Of a DNA stretch of 64,000 bases, positions 11,237 through 24,610 are shown piece by piece (within the stretch, counting starts at the first letter, position 1; the number at the start of each line of letters is the position of its first letter). The notes beneath the pieces were generated by a model. That model had not been told where the DNA came from. It ran no database searches and saw only the letters and a program-made list of their open reading frames with translations. The translations under genes and the position numbers were made by a program. The stretch is taken from positions 14,758,501 through 14,822,500 of the forward strand of contig JAKSXM010000007.1 of assembly GCA_022575985.1 (NCBI GenBank), in the 5' to 3' direction. The stretch comes from Anagrus nilaparvatae. Lineage: Eukaryota > Arthropoda > Insecta > Hymenoptera > Mymaridae.

Positions 11237-12702
11237 AAAAATTATTTTAAATTTTTTGTCTAAAAATATAGCAAAAGTAGCAACAATAAGATCATAAAGC
11301 AGAAACTACGAATTGTAAAAATTTTAAAATTCTAGAATAATAGTTTTTTAATTTACTCATTTTTTTTACCTTTATATTTAAATGAGTTAAAAAATGGGGC
11401 GCCAGTCGAAACTCAGAATTGGTGTTTTGCGGAATAGGCAAAATTTTAAAATGTTCTTCTTAGTTATCGAAATTCTGAATACGCATGTTTTATGTAGATC
11501 TTAAAAAAAGAATGTATGATTTTCAAAAAAATTTATTAGACTTATGCAAGTATTAGAAACTTTATTTATTGTGTCGAAAAAAATGTTTTTTTGTTGAATG
11601 TAATAAATATAGAAATTAAATTAGCAAAATAATGAAATATTTATGCAAAACATATAAGTGAATGATATATAAAATTTATGAATATAATTTAAAAAGAAAA
11701 CATATTTCAGAATTTTTAAATTTCATATGAAAAATGTAGAATATTCTCAAAAATCAGAATAAGCAAATAACGAAAATATAATGTTTTCAAAATTCGAAAG
11801 ATTAATTTTGAGTATTTATCTCATAGATGTCGTATGAGTACAAATATATAGATTTATTATTGATGTTGGTTGCATAAACTAGAGTTCCCAGACCTTTTAA
11901 TAAGGTATTATTTGAGTATTTTAACATGGAACATGTTCATTGGATGGGGTTTTTGAAAAAGTTTGGCTCGGCAAGGGGGGGGGGTGAAAAAGTGACCCTT
12001 TTAGGGTGGGTGAAAGTAATTATCAAAGTAATTATTTATCAGTTACATTCAGGATATACTAAGATGTTAGCCAAGCTCAAGTCTTCAAGCAGTTTCATTA
12101 TTTATAGAGTGAATATTTTAAGCAACAGAGTTCTCCGCGCGACGTTTCGTGTTTGTGAGTATCTGTGAGGGCACTTGTGTTTGAATGTTTAAGTAAACTA
12201 TCTCAGCTGTATACTCATATATGAGTTTACCTATATTTTGTATTAAAAATTATTATAAATTTATTTCGTGCTTAAAATTTATTTATTAATATTTATATAA
12301 TTTATTTATAATTTATTTTATAATTTATTATAAATAATTTTATATAATATATTATAAATAATATTTTTCTAAATTTTTGTAGAGAAATATTAACATTTAA
12401 AGGTCACGCAAAGATTAGAGATTTTGAATATATATTATAGATAAATATGTATATTTTGTTAAAATTGTTTTATTTCATAAAAAAAAGCTTTCAAATATTA
12501 AGAAAATATAAATAGTATATTTATATTTTTAACATACTATGTTTGCGTGTTTATATGTAAATAGATGGCAGAATATACAAATATTTAAGATGTCTTTAGC
12601 TTGTCTTAAACTTTAGCTTGTTTTTTTAATATCGCAGCTAGATTAGTTCTAAGCAGTATCCATTATGCAATTGGGTTTATTAATATTTGTTTCAAAAATA
12701 TC
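11237..12702. other. AT-rich non-coding stretch
   Basis: Nothing recognisable as an exon. It contains a purine run with eight G at about 11970-11980 and, at 12240-12370, low-complexity ATTTATTATAA-type sequence. The open frame at 11926-12168 has no recognisable domain. Confidence 0.4.
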
Positions 12703-14985
12703 TTATATAGTTGAAAACAGTTTGAATATGTAAGGACTTGGATAAATGAGATTTCCTAGATTTGCTTTATTAATTAACTCTGATATTTCAAACATACAAA
12801 TTTCATCGTGGGATTTAAACGCGTCCTTGCAATTTTCGCATTTTGTATCTTGCCCCATCTGTTTACATATAAACCCACAAAGATGGTAAATTATGAGGTT
12901 ATTTATATTGCTAGACATTAGAACATCAATTTGAATTAAATTACTAATATATTCACCCCCATCAACATATTTCTATAACTTTGCTATCATTTCTTGTATT
13001 TTTTCTTTTATATATGATACTTGCTTCCGTGCGTCGAACATTGTTAGAAATTCTTCTAATATAATTTTATGTGTTTCTTCGTTGGAATCATCCTCAACAG
13101 AGCAATTCCCGTTATTTGGAGCTTTTAAATTTTTGTAAACATTTAATAAATGATACAGCAGGAAAAACACGGGCATTGTTAAATGGTCATTTTGTCCACA
13201 TGCTTGTCGAATGGTCCCAAAAAATCTATAAGAAATTTGAATAAACATTATTTAAATTCCTTACGAAGTTTAAACTAACTGAAAATTCTAACTGATAACT
13301 TACTTCTAAACAGTCTTGATTCATTTTTCGAGACAAAACAAATTTAAACTCGTATTTGTTTAGTAAATCTTTAGCTAAGCCAATCATTGAATACGGAGTT
13401 ACTCTGAGACCTTTAGCTGTTGACTTGCTAAGAAAAAATTTATTTTTTATTTTAATTCTTAGATTGTAATGCTGGCTAAAAATTGTATTTTTTTCTTTAG
13501 ATTTCTTTTTTTATTTGATAAGGTTTTTAATGTAGTTGAAACCTTATCACTGAAAACCTGAAAAACATTTTGCTAAATACAGTAATAGATAATTAAGTGA
13601 CACCAGTTTTAAAAATGCTTACTTGTGTAGCCAAAAATACTCGAGTTTTCAGCATGTTCAATGACCTGACATGGGCCTCTGTCAGCTTGGTAATTCTATA
13701 AAATGGTTTCTTATCTTCTAATTCAAATAATTCTTCATAGAACTTCCAGTGGATATATTCTTCTATATTATTCTCATAATTCTTCAAATCCATGTTTACT
13801 CTAAATGTCTTTCTTGCAAATAAATTATTTCTGATGCATTTTATGAGATGAGAGACATCAGAGAGGGCATAAATCTTTCTGTTTTCGTCTTTTGGATGAT
13901 TAAGATAGCTCTCTGTAGCTTGATCATGTTTGCCGCGTATGCCCGATTGGGCCCATACTTTTCTATTGTTTTTTGGGCCATTGTAAACCATTGCCATTAC
14001 CCTTCCTCCAGCATTTTCAATTGCTGTTATTGCCCTTAGTATTAATGTTGCAAGTTGAGCTGAAGAAGTTGCCCCATGAGAGGCAAAAACTCCTATTGGC
14101 TGACTGAATTTGTCTGTTAAAGAGGAGAACATAAATACTAAAGCGTGGTCTGTTTGTTTATCCATGATATTTTTAATTTTTTTCCGCTTCAGTGCTAGAT
14201 TCTTCGCTAGCCTTTTCGACATTCTTGGTCTTCTTTCGTTTTCGAGCAGAGGGATTATCATTGACCTCCTCTTTCCCAAAATCCATCAATCCTATGAATT
14301 TACACGTTTCTACATTAATGTCCGAAGTTTTCCTAACGTGCATCTCGTCAAAAGATTATATCCCGTATATACCAAGGGAGTTAAGCGCTTTGATGTTAAC
14401 CATTTTATTATCAAATAACTTGAAATATTTTTCATCAAATCCCACAATTCTAGTCTTTTTAAATATCGTTGAATAGTCGTTTTATCAGGCAGGGGTATAA
14501 TTTCGTTCTTTCTTAAGTACTTATATGGCCAGCCCAATAATTTCTGGAAACTCGTTAAAAATTTTTTATATTCTGATTCTATTGTGTTTCTTACAGCGAA
14601 AATTCTATAGCTGCTACTTTTGACAATGCTCCTTTTTGAAATATGGTGGCTTTCTTTGTCATACATTACATGTCCATGGATGTCATTAGCCACGAAGTCT
14701 GCACCCATAGTTAATTGTGGGATATCTACTACGAAGAAGTTCTGTGTCTTATACGTTTCTATAAGCGTTTCATTTGCTGCCTGTAACGTAAAATTAGTCG
14801 GTTAACTGTTGTTGGCATAGTCTTTTGATACTACTGAGACTTACAACCCCGTATTTACCACAAAACTTTTTATCAAATTTTTTGTCTGTTACTATGAGGC
14901 GGTTTATTGCAGTTTCTTTGCCATGCAACCTTTGCACCGACTGTAATCATTTTTAAACATATCAAACCAGTACCACCAATCAAAA
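12703..14985 (-). pseudogene. P-element/THAP9-like transposase, copy A (decayed, intron-containing)
   Basis: Read on the - strand, fragments appear in the order of a P-type transposase. A segment at 14310-14708 has GADFVANDIHGH and PLPDKTTIQRYLKRL. An RNase-H-like core at 13593-14279 has SLTDKFSQPIGVFASHG, NNRKVWAQ and DVSHLIKCIRNNL. A segment at 12973-13248 has FFGTIRQACGQNDH. The C-terminus at 12703-12918 has GFICKQMGQDTKCENCKDAF. The core ends at a donor-like CAA|GTAAGC and SRKMNQDCLE precedes another donor, so the parent gene had introns. In the core the usual CDG motif reads YNG, so a catalytic aspartate is lost; copy D keeps CDG. Frameshifts and stops make it inactive. No THAP zinc finger is visible. 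Confidence 0.75.
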
Positions 14986-15645
14986 TTTGAAAAAACATTA
15001 TTTAAATTCCTTACGAAGTTTAAACAAACTGAAAATTCTAACTGTTAACTTACTTTTAAACAGTCTTGATTTATTTTTCGTGTCAAAACAAATTTAAACT
15101 CGTATTTGTTTAGTAAATCTTTATCTAAGCCAATCATTGAATACGGAGTTACTCTGAGACCTTCAGCTGTTGACTTGCTAAGAAATAATTTATTTTTTAT
15201 TTTTATTCTTAGATTGTAATGCTGGCTAAAAATTGTATTTTTTTCTTTAGATTTCTTTTTATTATTTGATAAGGTTTTTAATGTAATTGAAACCTTATTA
15301 CTGAAAACCTGAAAAATATTTTGCTAAATACAGTAATAGATAATTAAGTGACACCAGTTTTAAAAATGCTTACTTGTGTAGCCAAAAATACTCGAGTTTT
15401 CAGCATGTTCGATGACCTGACATGGGCCTTTGTCAGCTTGGTCATTCTATAAAATGGTTTCTTGTCTTCTATTTCAAATAATTCTTCAAAGAACTTCCAG
15501 TGGACATATTCTTCTATATTATTCTCATAATTATTCAAATCCATGTTTACTCTAAATGTCTTTCTTGCAAATAAATTATTTCTGATGCATTTTATTAGAT
15601 GAGAGACATCAGAGAGGGCATAAATCTTTCTGTTTTCGTCTTTTA
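14986..15645 (-). pseudogene. P-like transposase, partial copy B (direct repeat of 13245-13900)
   Basis: This segment repeats 13245-13900 almost base for base, including the region between core and C-terminal exons and the end of the RNase-H-like core (open frame 15344-15544, DLNNYENNIEEYVHWKFFEE). The left junction joins TTTGAAAAAACATTATTTAA directly to copy A; the right junction, inside TTTCGTCTTTT near 15642, switches abruptly to LTR-retrotransposon sequence. It is a rearranged duplicate and cannot encode a complete transposase. Confidence 0.72.
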
Positions 15646-17960
15646 TTAATTAGCATCATTTTTGCTTCATTAATTTTAAAATTTTCATTTTTTAATGGTA
15701 GATAGACTTTAGTTTTCTTGTGCAGTAGAGAACACGGTTAGTTTCCTCTGCCCTCGCCCCCTCTTCTATTACTAGTCATTTGGCTACCGGTTTCCCGAAG
15801 CCTCCCCAAAACTTTTCACCCTTAATTTGTTTATTTTTCTGCCCATTACTATTTGATCAAGACGAGGTTTTTCTAAGATGAGGTTGCTTTACCAAGCAGA
15901 ATTTCTCTATGTGGACCAATTTATGTAAATAACGGGATTCAAGTTTTAAATTTTTTCTATTTTACACTGTAGATCTCTTCTCCGGACAATCTCTAATATA
16001 ATGGCCTACTTTTTTGCACCTAAAGGACGCTTGGTTGTTCTTAGGTTTTTTTTGGGTTACCCCGCTTTATAAGGTTCACATGACTCATGAACGTATTTTC
16101 TTCTTGTTTAGTTCTTCGTTCATTTTCTGCCTTTTCAGCTAATTTTGTCGATTCTTGCAACGTCTATGGATTTCTAGAAAAGATAATCCGCGAGTGGATA
16201 CTATCAGCTAACCTCTAAACAAGGCTGTTACAACCGATTTATTTAGGGCTAGATTGACACCTATCAATTGATCCAATGTATATGTTTCTTTAGCCGTTTT
16301 AATAGGTGCCTAGAGAATATTGTAGACAGTGCATCCATACGACAGTATTTTATCCCCCTGAATTTGTTTTACTTTGAGAAGCTCCCCTTGGGACTGCCCC
16401 ACATCGTTAGTAGGTATTAAATGACTTTTCAAAGTTTTTTATAATTTCTTCTACTGTTTTCAAATTTTTATACTGTCTAAGGATCTGGGCTGCTTGTCCA
16501 TCAAGTTTACTTTTTGCTATTTCAAATAAATTTTGTTTTCACTAGACTTTACTCTTTCCTCCGCTGTCCTAGCCTAGTTAATGAATGAAAGTAGGGTTTT
16601 TAAATCCCTCTCGACTTTTGAAATCAGATTAGCTGCTAAATTTAAATTCACATAGCTTGTACTAGATGCTGTTAACCCAGTAATGATATTAAATTTTCTG
16701 AAATATCTTTAGCTGCAATTACATTTGTGAGTTTAATTTGATTCCCCTTTATAGCTTTATTGTTTTGTTATAAATTACCTTTACCTTCAATTACTGTGGG
16801 TGCAAACTCGTTTTTGTTTGCACTCTTAATTACACCTTTTTTGGAAATTTTATAATCCGTTAGGATAAAGCTTTTATTTACAAAATTTTCAGTAGCTCCT
16901 GAATCTGCTATGAATGTTGAGCTGTAGAAAGCACCTTATTATTTTTATATTTATAAGGTAATTCTTACCTTCATTTTCTTCATATTTTCTGTCTATTTCT
17001 GAAGTAATATTAGAATTATATTCGTCATTTTCTAGGGTTCTTCTTGCAGTTGTTTGATTATTGTCTCTTTGGCTTCCTCCTCTACCTCTAAAGCTACCTC
17101 TAAAGCTACCTCTGAATGTGCCTCTGCCTTTATTACCTCTATAATTTCCAGAACCTCTATCTCTTGACCCTTGGTATGGTTTGTATCTTTTAGCTGTTGA
17201 TCCCAATTCCTCTACATCTGTATTTGCAGTATTTCTACTATGCGCAGAAAATGAATGACCATAGAATCGACAATCATAAGCTTGATGGTCAGATATTTTA
17301 TTGTGCTTGTAACAGTGCCAACGGTTTTGGTGAATTAGTGGACATTCATTTTTCTAATGCCGTTATTGATTGCATCTGTGGCATCTCAAGTTATATTGCA
17401 TGCTATTTATATTAGCTCTAGACGCTACAGGGTTGTTTACGCTATAGAGTATCTTCGTCTTCTTGCCAGCGGAACATAGCTTTGTTTAGTTCATCAAAGC
17501 TCAAATTACCTCCTCTTTGCAAATATACGGCAATATTTGTTTTTCTTATATCAGGCAAAGCACCTATAATAGCTTGATATAATGTCACCCTTTTTTCTTC
17601 CTCTTGCAACATATCCCCCGTACATGCTTCATATTCTCTAATTATCGCGACATAGCGTTCGTTAAAGTCATGGACTCTCTCGTCTTTTGCCATTTTTATC
17701 TTTCACAATTTGGTTCTGATGCTGTTGGCTGTACAGCTATTTTTGTTTCTTCGTATCTCTTTCAATTTTCTGATTATTTCCCAAGATTCAGTTATTCCCA
17801 GTATCCTTTTGTGATACTCTTCGTCAATGCGATTGTTTTTTATGTCTTTTACTCCATTTTTTAAGTGATCAATTTCATACATTACTTTATTGGTTAGTAC
17901 TACGAAGTTTTTGGAGTCTTTCAAATTTGCTACCAATAGAAACGACTCTTGGAAGTAATG
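15646..17960 (-). mobile_element. LTR-retrotransposon fragment (gag region), first copy
   Basis: Its outer 1 kb (about 15646-16680) repeats at 21795-22780, showing one element present twice. On the - strand, short frames at 17442-17693 (VHDFNERYVAIIREYEACTG, then LYQAIIGALPDI) and 17703-17936 look like retrotransposon gag. The frame at 16889-17206 is Arg-Gly rich with repeated GSFRG, as in some gag C-termini. Many stops and frame changes; no complete protein. Family placement beyond 'LTR retrotransposon' is uncertain. Confidence 0.55.
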
Positions 17961-19235
17961 GATTATCTGGTCCAGAGCATGTTTTTTTAATTATTTTCTG
18001 GCTGAATTTAATTTTATAAACCATATTATCATTTGAAATGTTTTTCACGAAAATCAAACATTTACTTCCACACTTTTAAACTTTTTACATCAACTTTATC
18101 AATATTATGTAAAGTATCTGAATTTTTTCGTTCAAAAGGAATCCTTCTTAAAAAAAGTGTATTATTATTCATATTTATATAAATTGAATTCTAAACTTAA
18201 ATTCTTATATATTTTCAAATTTTTTTTCAAACACGCCAAGTATGACAAAAAAAGCTAAGAATTCAGATATTATATTTAACCTTTTTTATTGTCTTTTCAT
18301 TCTTTTATTGGTATCAACTCTAAGCTTGTTGACTGCTTGTAATATTTGTTATATGATTGATATAAAAGACCACTGCATTTTTCCCGTTACTATTTACCAC
18401 ATAATACCGTTCAATCTTCTTTTGAGTTTTTTTTTCTGCAGGAAATAAATCTAAATAAATCTAAATAAATAAATCTATTTCTCAGAGCTTGAGGAAATAA
18501 GTTCCTGTGTGTCTGAAATAGTAAAGTTTTTGTTATTATAAATTTTAAAAATTATAATAAAATATTGAATGTGTCAATATTTATTCAAAAAATTCAAAGC
18601 TAATATAACATAGCCAAATTATAACGAAGTATAAACATAATAAAAATTAAAAAAAAATTCAGTATATAAATTTCTAGGAAATAATAAAAGATATTTTCAT
18701 TACCATATTGTTTTTTATGATATTCGTTCAGAATTATCATATCACACATATCACTCCTATATTGATCAAAATCCGCATCGTTTTTAGTTTCTTCATAATG
18801 GTCTTATGCAGCAAAAAATAATTTCTTTAAGGATTGAAATCAATATTTTAATTGACACAGTTTCTTATCTTCATTTCGAGAAGTTCTTTCTGAAACTGAT
18901 TATTATTTAATTAATGATCATATATTATCACCTCTGTATCATAAATTGAATCTTTAAATGTCTAACTTTACTAATTATACAAAACTTCTTGAATTTGATA
19001 TTGAATGTTAGCTATTTCAAAATTATCAGTAGTATGTTTTACATATGGTTGAACATTAGTTAAGTCTACTAATACTTTTTTTGCTTGTAAGGCTCGATTC
19101 TGGAAGTCATTATCTTCTAAATGCCTTATACCATTTGCTATTACTGGAATCGCTGTTGACATATTCATTGAAAAATATATAGGTCCTTGTGGATACACAA
19201 ATAAATTACTATAATCAATGTTAAATGCTTATGAT
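17961..19235. other. Unassigned DNA inside the transposon block
   Basis: AT-rich sequence bounded by retrotransposon and P-like fragments. The - strand frame at 18971-19198 begins MYPQGPIYFSMNMSTAIPVI and abuts a P-like fragment; I do not recognise it. Short AAATAAATCTAAATAAATCT repeats occur at about 18443-18475. Probably more transposon debris. Confidence 0.35.
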
Positions 19236-19490
19236 GGGCCAGCCCAATAATTTCTGGAAACTTGTTAAAAATTTGATTATGTTCTGATTCTAAAGTGTTA
19301 CTTACAGCGAAAATTTCATAGCTGCTACTTTTGACAAAGCTCCTTTTTGAAATATGGTGGCTTTCTTTGTCATACATTGCATGTCCATGGATGTCATTAG
19401 CCACGAAGTCTGCACCCATAGTTAATTGTAGGATGTCTGCTACGAAGAAGAACTTTGTTTAATACGTTTCTATAGGCGTTTCATTTATTT
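19236..19490 (-). pseudogene. P-like transposase, fragment C
   Basis: It matches about 14520-14770 of copy A and includes GADFVANDIHGHAMYDKESH in - orientation (frame 19165-19419). It is truncated at both sides: on the right it joins copy D at TTTATTTTTAATGTAGTTGA, skipping the N-terminal remainder. Inactive fragment. Confidence 0.68.
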
Positions 19491-21010
19491 TTAATGTAGT
19501 TGAAACCTTATTACTGAAAACCTAAAAAACATTTTGCTAAATACAGTAATAGATAATTAAGTGACACCAGTTTTAAAAATGCTTACTTGTGTAGCCAAAA
19601 ATACTCGAGTTTTCAGCATGTTCAATGACCTGACATGGGCCTCTGTCAGCTTGGTAATTCTATAAAATGGTTTCTTATCTTCTAATTCAAATAATTCTTC
19701 ATAGAACTTCCAGTGGATATATTCTTCTATATTATTCTCATAATTCTTCAAATCCATGTTTACTCTAAATGTCTTTCTTGCAAATAAATTATTTCTGATG
19801 CATTTTATGAGATGAGAGACATCAGAGAGGGCATAAATCTTTCTGTTTTCGTCTTTTGGATGATTAAGATAGCTCTCTGTAGCTTGATCATGTTTGCCGC
19901 GTATGCCGAATTGGGCCCATACTTTTCTATTGTTTTTTGCGCCATCGCAAACCATTGCCATAACCCTTCCTCCAGCATTTTCAATTGCTGTTATTGCCTT
20001 TATTATTAATGTTGCAAGTTGAGCTGAAGAAGTTGCCCCATGAGAGGCAAAAACTCCTATTGGCTGACTGAATTTGTCTGTTAAAGAGGAGAACATAAAC
20101 ACTAAAGCGTGGTCTGCTTATTTATCCATGATATTTTTAATTTTTTTTCCGCTTCAGTGCTAGATTCTTCGCTAGCCTTTTCGACATTCTTGGTCTTCTT
20201 TCGTTTTTGAGCAGGGGGATTATCATTGACCTTCTCTTTCCCGAAATCCTTCAATCCTATTAATTTACACGTTTCTACATTAATGTCCGAAGCTTTCCTA
20301 TCGTACATCTCTTCAAAAGATTATATCCTATATATACCAAGGGTGTTAAGCGCTTTGATGTTAACCTTTTTATTACCAAATAACTTGAAATATTTTTCAT
20401 CAAATCCCACACCAATTTTAGTCTTTTTTAAATATCGTTAAATAGTCATTTTATCTGGCAGGGGTAAAATTTCGTTCTTTCTTAAGTACTTAAATGGCCA
20501 GCCCAATAATTTCTGGAAATTCGATAAAAATTTGTTATATTCTGATCCTATTCTGTTACTTACAGCTAAAATTCTATAGCTGCTACTTTTGACAATGCTC
20601 CTTTTTGAAATATGGTGGCTTTCTTTGTCATACATTGCATGTCCATGGATGTCATTAGCCACGAAGTCTGCACCTATAGTTAATTGTGGGATATCTGCTA
20701 CGAAGAAGTTCTGTGTCTTATACGTTTCTATAGGCGTTTCATTTGCTGCATGTAACATACAATTAGTCGGTTAACTGTTGTTGGCATAGTCTTTTGATAG
20801 TACTGATACTTACAACCCAGTATTTACCAAAAAACTTTTTATCAAATTTTTTGTCTGTTACTATGAGGCGGTTTATTGCAGTTTCTTTGCCATAAATCGC
20901 CTCTACTGCCAGTATTACCGAATTCTCTAGTTTTTTTGGCCGTTTGCGATTTTCTTCCAGGTGCACGAGTTTTGGCCTCGACTGTAATCATTTTTAAACA
21001 TATCAAGCCA
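19491..21010 (-). pseudogene. P-element/THAP9-like transposase, copy D
   Basis: This is the best-preserved core. The frame at 19557-20102 carries KFSQPIGVFASHG, the motif VCDGAKNNRKVWAQ with its aspartate intact (changed to YNG in copy A) and DVSHLIKCIRNNL, the Asp-x-x-His-Leu signature of the P/THAP9 RNase-H-like fold. Frames at 20102-20308 (ETCKLIGLKDFG), 20438-20758 (GADFVANDIHGH, PLPDKMTI) and 20763-20966 (RLIVTDKKFDKKFFGKYW) supply N-terminal parts in three reading frames, so at least two frame changes separate them. The C-terminal FFGTIRQACG and zinc-knuckle-like exons are absent. Not functional as it stands. Confidence 0.74.
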
Positions 21011-22790
21011 GTAGCACCAATCTGGGTTAAAATAGGAATTTTTCCCTTAAATTCCCTGGTACTAAATTTAGACCTGTTTCTATTATGGGAATTATCTCTA
21101 CGACATCCCCTGTCATGCTGGCTTAAGAGCTTTAGTTGCTCGGTTATTTTTTTAAGCTATTTTTTGAATTGCGCCAAATTCATATTGTTGCTGCGTTTTA
21201 TTTTATTTACTGAATGTATAGGTCCTTTGGTGGTAGTCATTATTTGGTCGACTATAGCAGGCAGTTTATTTAACCCCTTCGCTTTCTGATATACAGAGTA
21301 ATTGTTCGTAGTATTTATTACAAGTAATTTCACAAAACCATTTGTTTGCATAGCCAATGTTTGCCCCATGAATATACCTGGACCTGCATCAATTCTTTCT
21401 AGATAACATTCTGACAGATTTTATTTTTGAATGGGCATTAAAACTAATTAACTTGTTTTCGCGGGTACCTGAATTTCATGATATTTTAGAAATGGTATAA
21501 AGTTTTTATTATATAGGGCAATACCTTCATTGGTATTCTGGTTGGCTAAACCTTCTGGTTGGCTGAAATCAATTATTGCTTTGTTTTCGCATAAAATGGG
21601 TAAGCCAACAAGCCAACAATACCATACTAATTAATTGGGAATGAATTTGAAACAACATAAAATTTACAGGTAATCCCACCAAATTCTAATTCTACTTCAA
21701 CCAATATTTTCTGCGCTCCCTCACTTCACCTATTATGTGAATGATAATGTTTTGATTAATGGGTATATCTGGTCCTAAAACTTTTTGAACCCGTATTAAT
21801 TAGCATCATTTTTGCTTCATTAATTTTAAAATTTTCATTTTTTTATGGTTTTACTGTGGAGATAGACTTTAGTTTTCTTGTGCAGTAGAGAACACGGTTA
21901 GTTTCCTCTGCCCTCGCCCCCTCTTCTATTACTATTTATTTGGCTACCGGTTTCCCGATGCCTGCCCAAAACATTTCACCCTTAATTTGTTTATTTTTCT
22001 GCCCATTACTATTTGATTAAGACGAGGTTTTTCTAAGATGGGGTTGCTTTACCAAGCAGAATTTCTCTATGTGGACCAATTTATGTAAATAACGGCATTC
22101 AAGTTTTAAATTTTATCTATTATACACTGTAGATCTCTTCTCCGAACAATCTCTAATATAATGGCCCACTTTTTTGCACCTAAAGGACGCTTGGTCGTTC
22201 TCAGGTTTTTTTTTGGGTTACCCCGCTTTATAAGGTTCACATGACTCATGAACGTATTTTCTTCTTGTTTAGTTCTTCGTTCATTTTCTGCCTTTTCAGC
22301 CAACTTTGTGGCCTCTTGCAACGTCTATGGATTTCTAGAAAAGATATTCCGCGAGTGGATACTATCAGCTAACTTCTAAACAAGGCTGTTACAACCGATT
22401 TATTTAGGGCTAGATTGACACCTATCAATTGATCCAATTTATATGTTTCTTTAGCCGTTTTAATAGGTGCCTGAGGAATATTGTAGACAGTGCATCCATT
22501 CGACAGTATTTATTAAAGTAGGTATTAAATGACTTTTCAAAGTTTTTATAATTTCTTCTACTGTTTTCAAATTTTTATACTGTCTAAGGATCTGGGCTGC
22601 TTGTCTATCAAGTTTATTTTTTGGTATTTTGAATAAATTTTGTTTTCACTAGAGTTTACTCTTTCCTTCGCTGTCCTAGCCTAGTTAATGAATGAAAATA
22701 GGGTTTTTAAATTCCTCTTGCATTTTGAAATCAGACTAGCTGCTAATTTCAAATTCATATAGCTTGCACTAGATGCTGTTAAACCGGTAA
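21011..22790 (-). mobile_element. LTR-retrotransposon fragment, second copy
   Basis: Positions 21795-22780 repeat 15646-16680, with indels such as the loss of about 80 bp near 22510. On the - strand the frame at 22106-22321 reads NERRTKQEENTFMSHVNLI and ends in a ruined region near a former zinc-knuckle. A frame at 21157-21369 (LPAIVDQIMTTTKGPIHSVN) is probably retroelement-derived but I cannot place it. No intact protein. Confidence 0.52.
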
Positions 22791-23018
22791 TGATGGAAGT
22801 GCTAGTTCCAGACACCTCAGAACCTAAAGCGCCTCATATATCTAAGTCAGTGCCCACGCCATGTGTAACTAAATTATCATCTACATTACTAGCAGTACTG
22901 TTTCTTGTGATACAACCTAGTTGAGAGAGCATTCTGAGTTGCGGTTTATTTCCCGCTAAATTTTTACTTTTAAGATTTGCAGTTTAAACTCTTCTAACTG
23001 CGAGTACGCACTTATTAC

Positions 23019-24507
23019 CTAATTTTTTACCAGTTCATAGGCCTTTGACGAATCATTGCGAACTGGTGTTTTCTGTTTCTTAAATATGTATCTAAACTTT
23101 ACGATAGTTTCGCCCCCAAATATATGGATTACTTTAAATTTTTCTTTTGAAGATTTTATGTTTTTGCACTCTAGATAAAGGTCTATTTGGTCGAACCACA
23201 TTCCGGGTTCCAATTCATAAAATAGTTGCTATTTTATGTTGAAAGTGGCAGTATCAATTTCTTATTTTTCTTTCGAATCAAATATGGGTAGAGTGTCTTG
23301 AAAATAATTGTTTTCCGAATCACTTATACTTGGGCTGGTATCGCTGTTTTTGTTATTTACTTTCTCTTGTAACCAATCTCTTTGAAAATTTATATTTCTT
23401 GCTTGACGACAATCTTTTGTGTGTGTTAGTACGACAATAAAGACAATATTTGTTATTTTTGGTGAAGCCATTAATGTTTGTGTTAATTGTATTATTTGAA
23501 TTTTCACTCAAGAATTATTTGGAAAATTATTTGCCTTCAGCTTACTACCTTTTTTATTTCTGCCCCCTCCAGCATTGGCAAACAAAGCCCCATTTTCTTA
23601 GTCTTTTTTGCCCATGCGCTGTTCTTCTTTAATAAGCCTCTCCTAAATAACATCAATGCTTTGATTTTCCGCAGCTATCATATCCCATGATGTAATGAAG
23701 GCATCAAACTTAGCCGAAAGTCCCGTCATAATTTTTGCTATAAGGCATGTGTCACTTATCTTTTCACCAAGATCTTCAAGTTTTCTTTTGAAATTCCTTA
23801 GCCGTGTAATAAAAGTTATCATCGACTTGACGGTGTCCATATTGCAATTATGAATTACAATTTGTTGGTCTCCGATTTTGTTCATAAATTAAAGATATTT
23901 TTTCCCAGATTCAATTAGCTTTGTCACATGTGATAAATTTTATTATTTCTTTCACTTTCATGGCTCCTGTTAAAATTATAACTGCACATGCATTGTCCTT
24001 TTCAAATTCATCTTTTTTCCGCTTCATCTTCTTTTACTAAAAAAGGTTTTTTTCTTGAGCCTTCCACTATATCCAGTGATCTTTTAAAAACTTTACCTCA
24101 GCCAATACATCGATTTATTCCTGTGGAAAATCCATTGTCTCTTTTAATACTAATTTCAATTCGAGAAATCGATTGCAGTGCGCATAGGCTGACTTCAAAC
24201 TTCAATTTTCCCATTCCTTGTATCCATTTTTAATTAATTTTCTAATTAAAAATTGATTTTTTACAGATATATCAATATGACACGATTTTAGCGTAATCTG
24301 GACTAAACCAAGAAATGATTGTATTTCTTTTACATTTTTTGGTGTTATAAAATTTATTACTGCTTTTATATTGTTAGGAATCGGTTTTACTCCATGATTT
24401 GTAATTATATGACCCAAATATTCTAATTTTGGTCGGAGATACTCATATTTGCCTGGTTGCAATTTTAATCTGGTTTCTTTTAATCTGTTATGATGATGGC
24501 TTTCCAC
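23019..24507 (-). mobile_element. Mosaic of gag and reverse-transcriptase scraps
   Basis: Three different retrotransposon pieces lie side by side in - orientation. 23019-23213: MWFDQIDLYLECKNIKSSKE, gag-like. 23262-23885: MTGLSAKFDAFITSWD and flanking sequence resemble the gag polyprotein of copia-type elements. 24202-24507: LKLQPGKYEYLRPKLEYLGH followed by VKEIQSFLGL is the C-terminal part of a Ty3/gypsy reverse transcriptase. The junctions are abrupt, which points to nested insertion and deletion. None is complete. Confidence 0.6.
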
Positions 24508-24610
24508 AACTATTTTATTGTAAAGCTAAAACGCGTGAATCCAATAAATGATATTAATTAATTATTTGAAAATAAAATAAATAATTAAATATGATTGTTG
24601 TGATCACATA

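Noticed and set aside
13848..14476. Open frames on the + strand over the P-like transposase
   Set aside because: Antisense shadows of the - strand transposase fragments; hydrophobic and without motifs.
18242..18448. 68-codon Leu/Ile-rich frame that looks like a membrane segment
   Set aside because: AT-rich sequence inside a transposon block gives such frames by chance; no family recognised.
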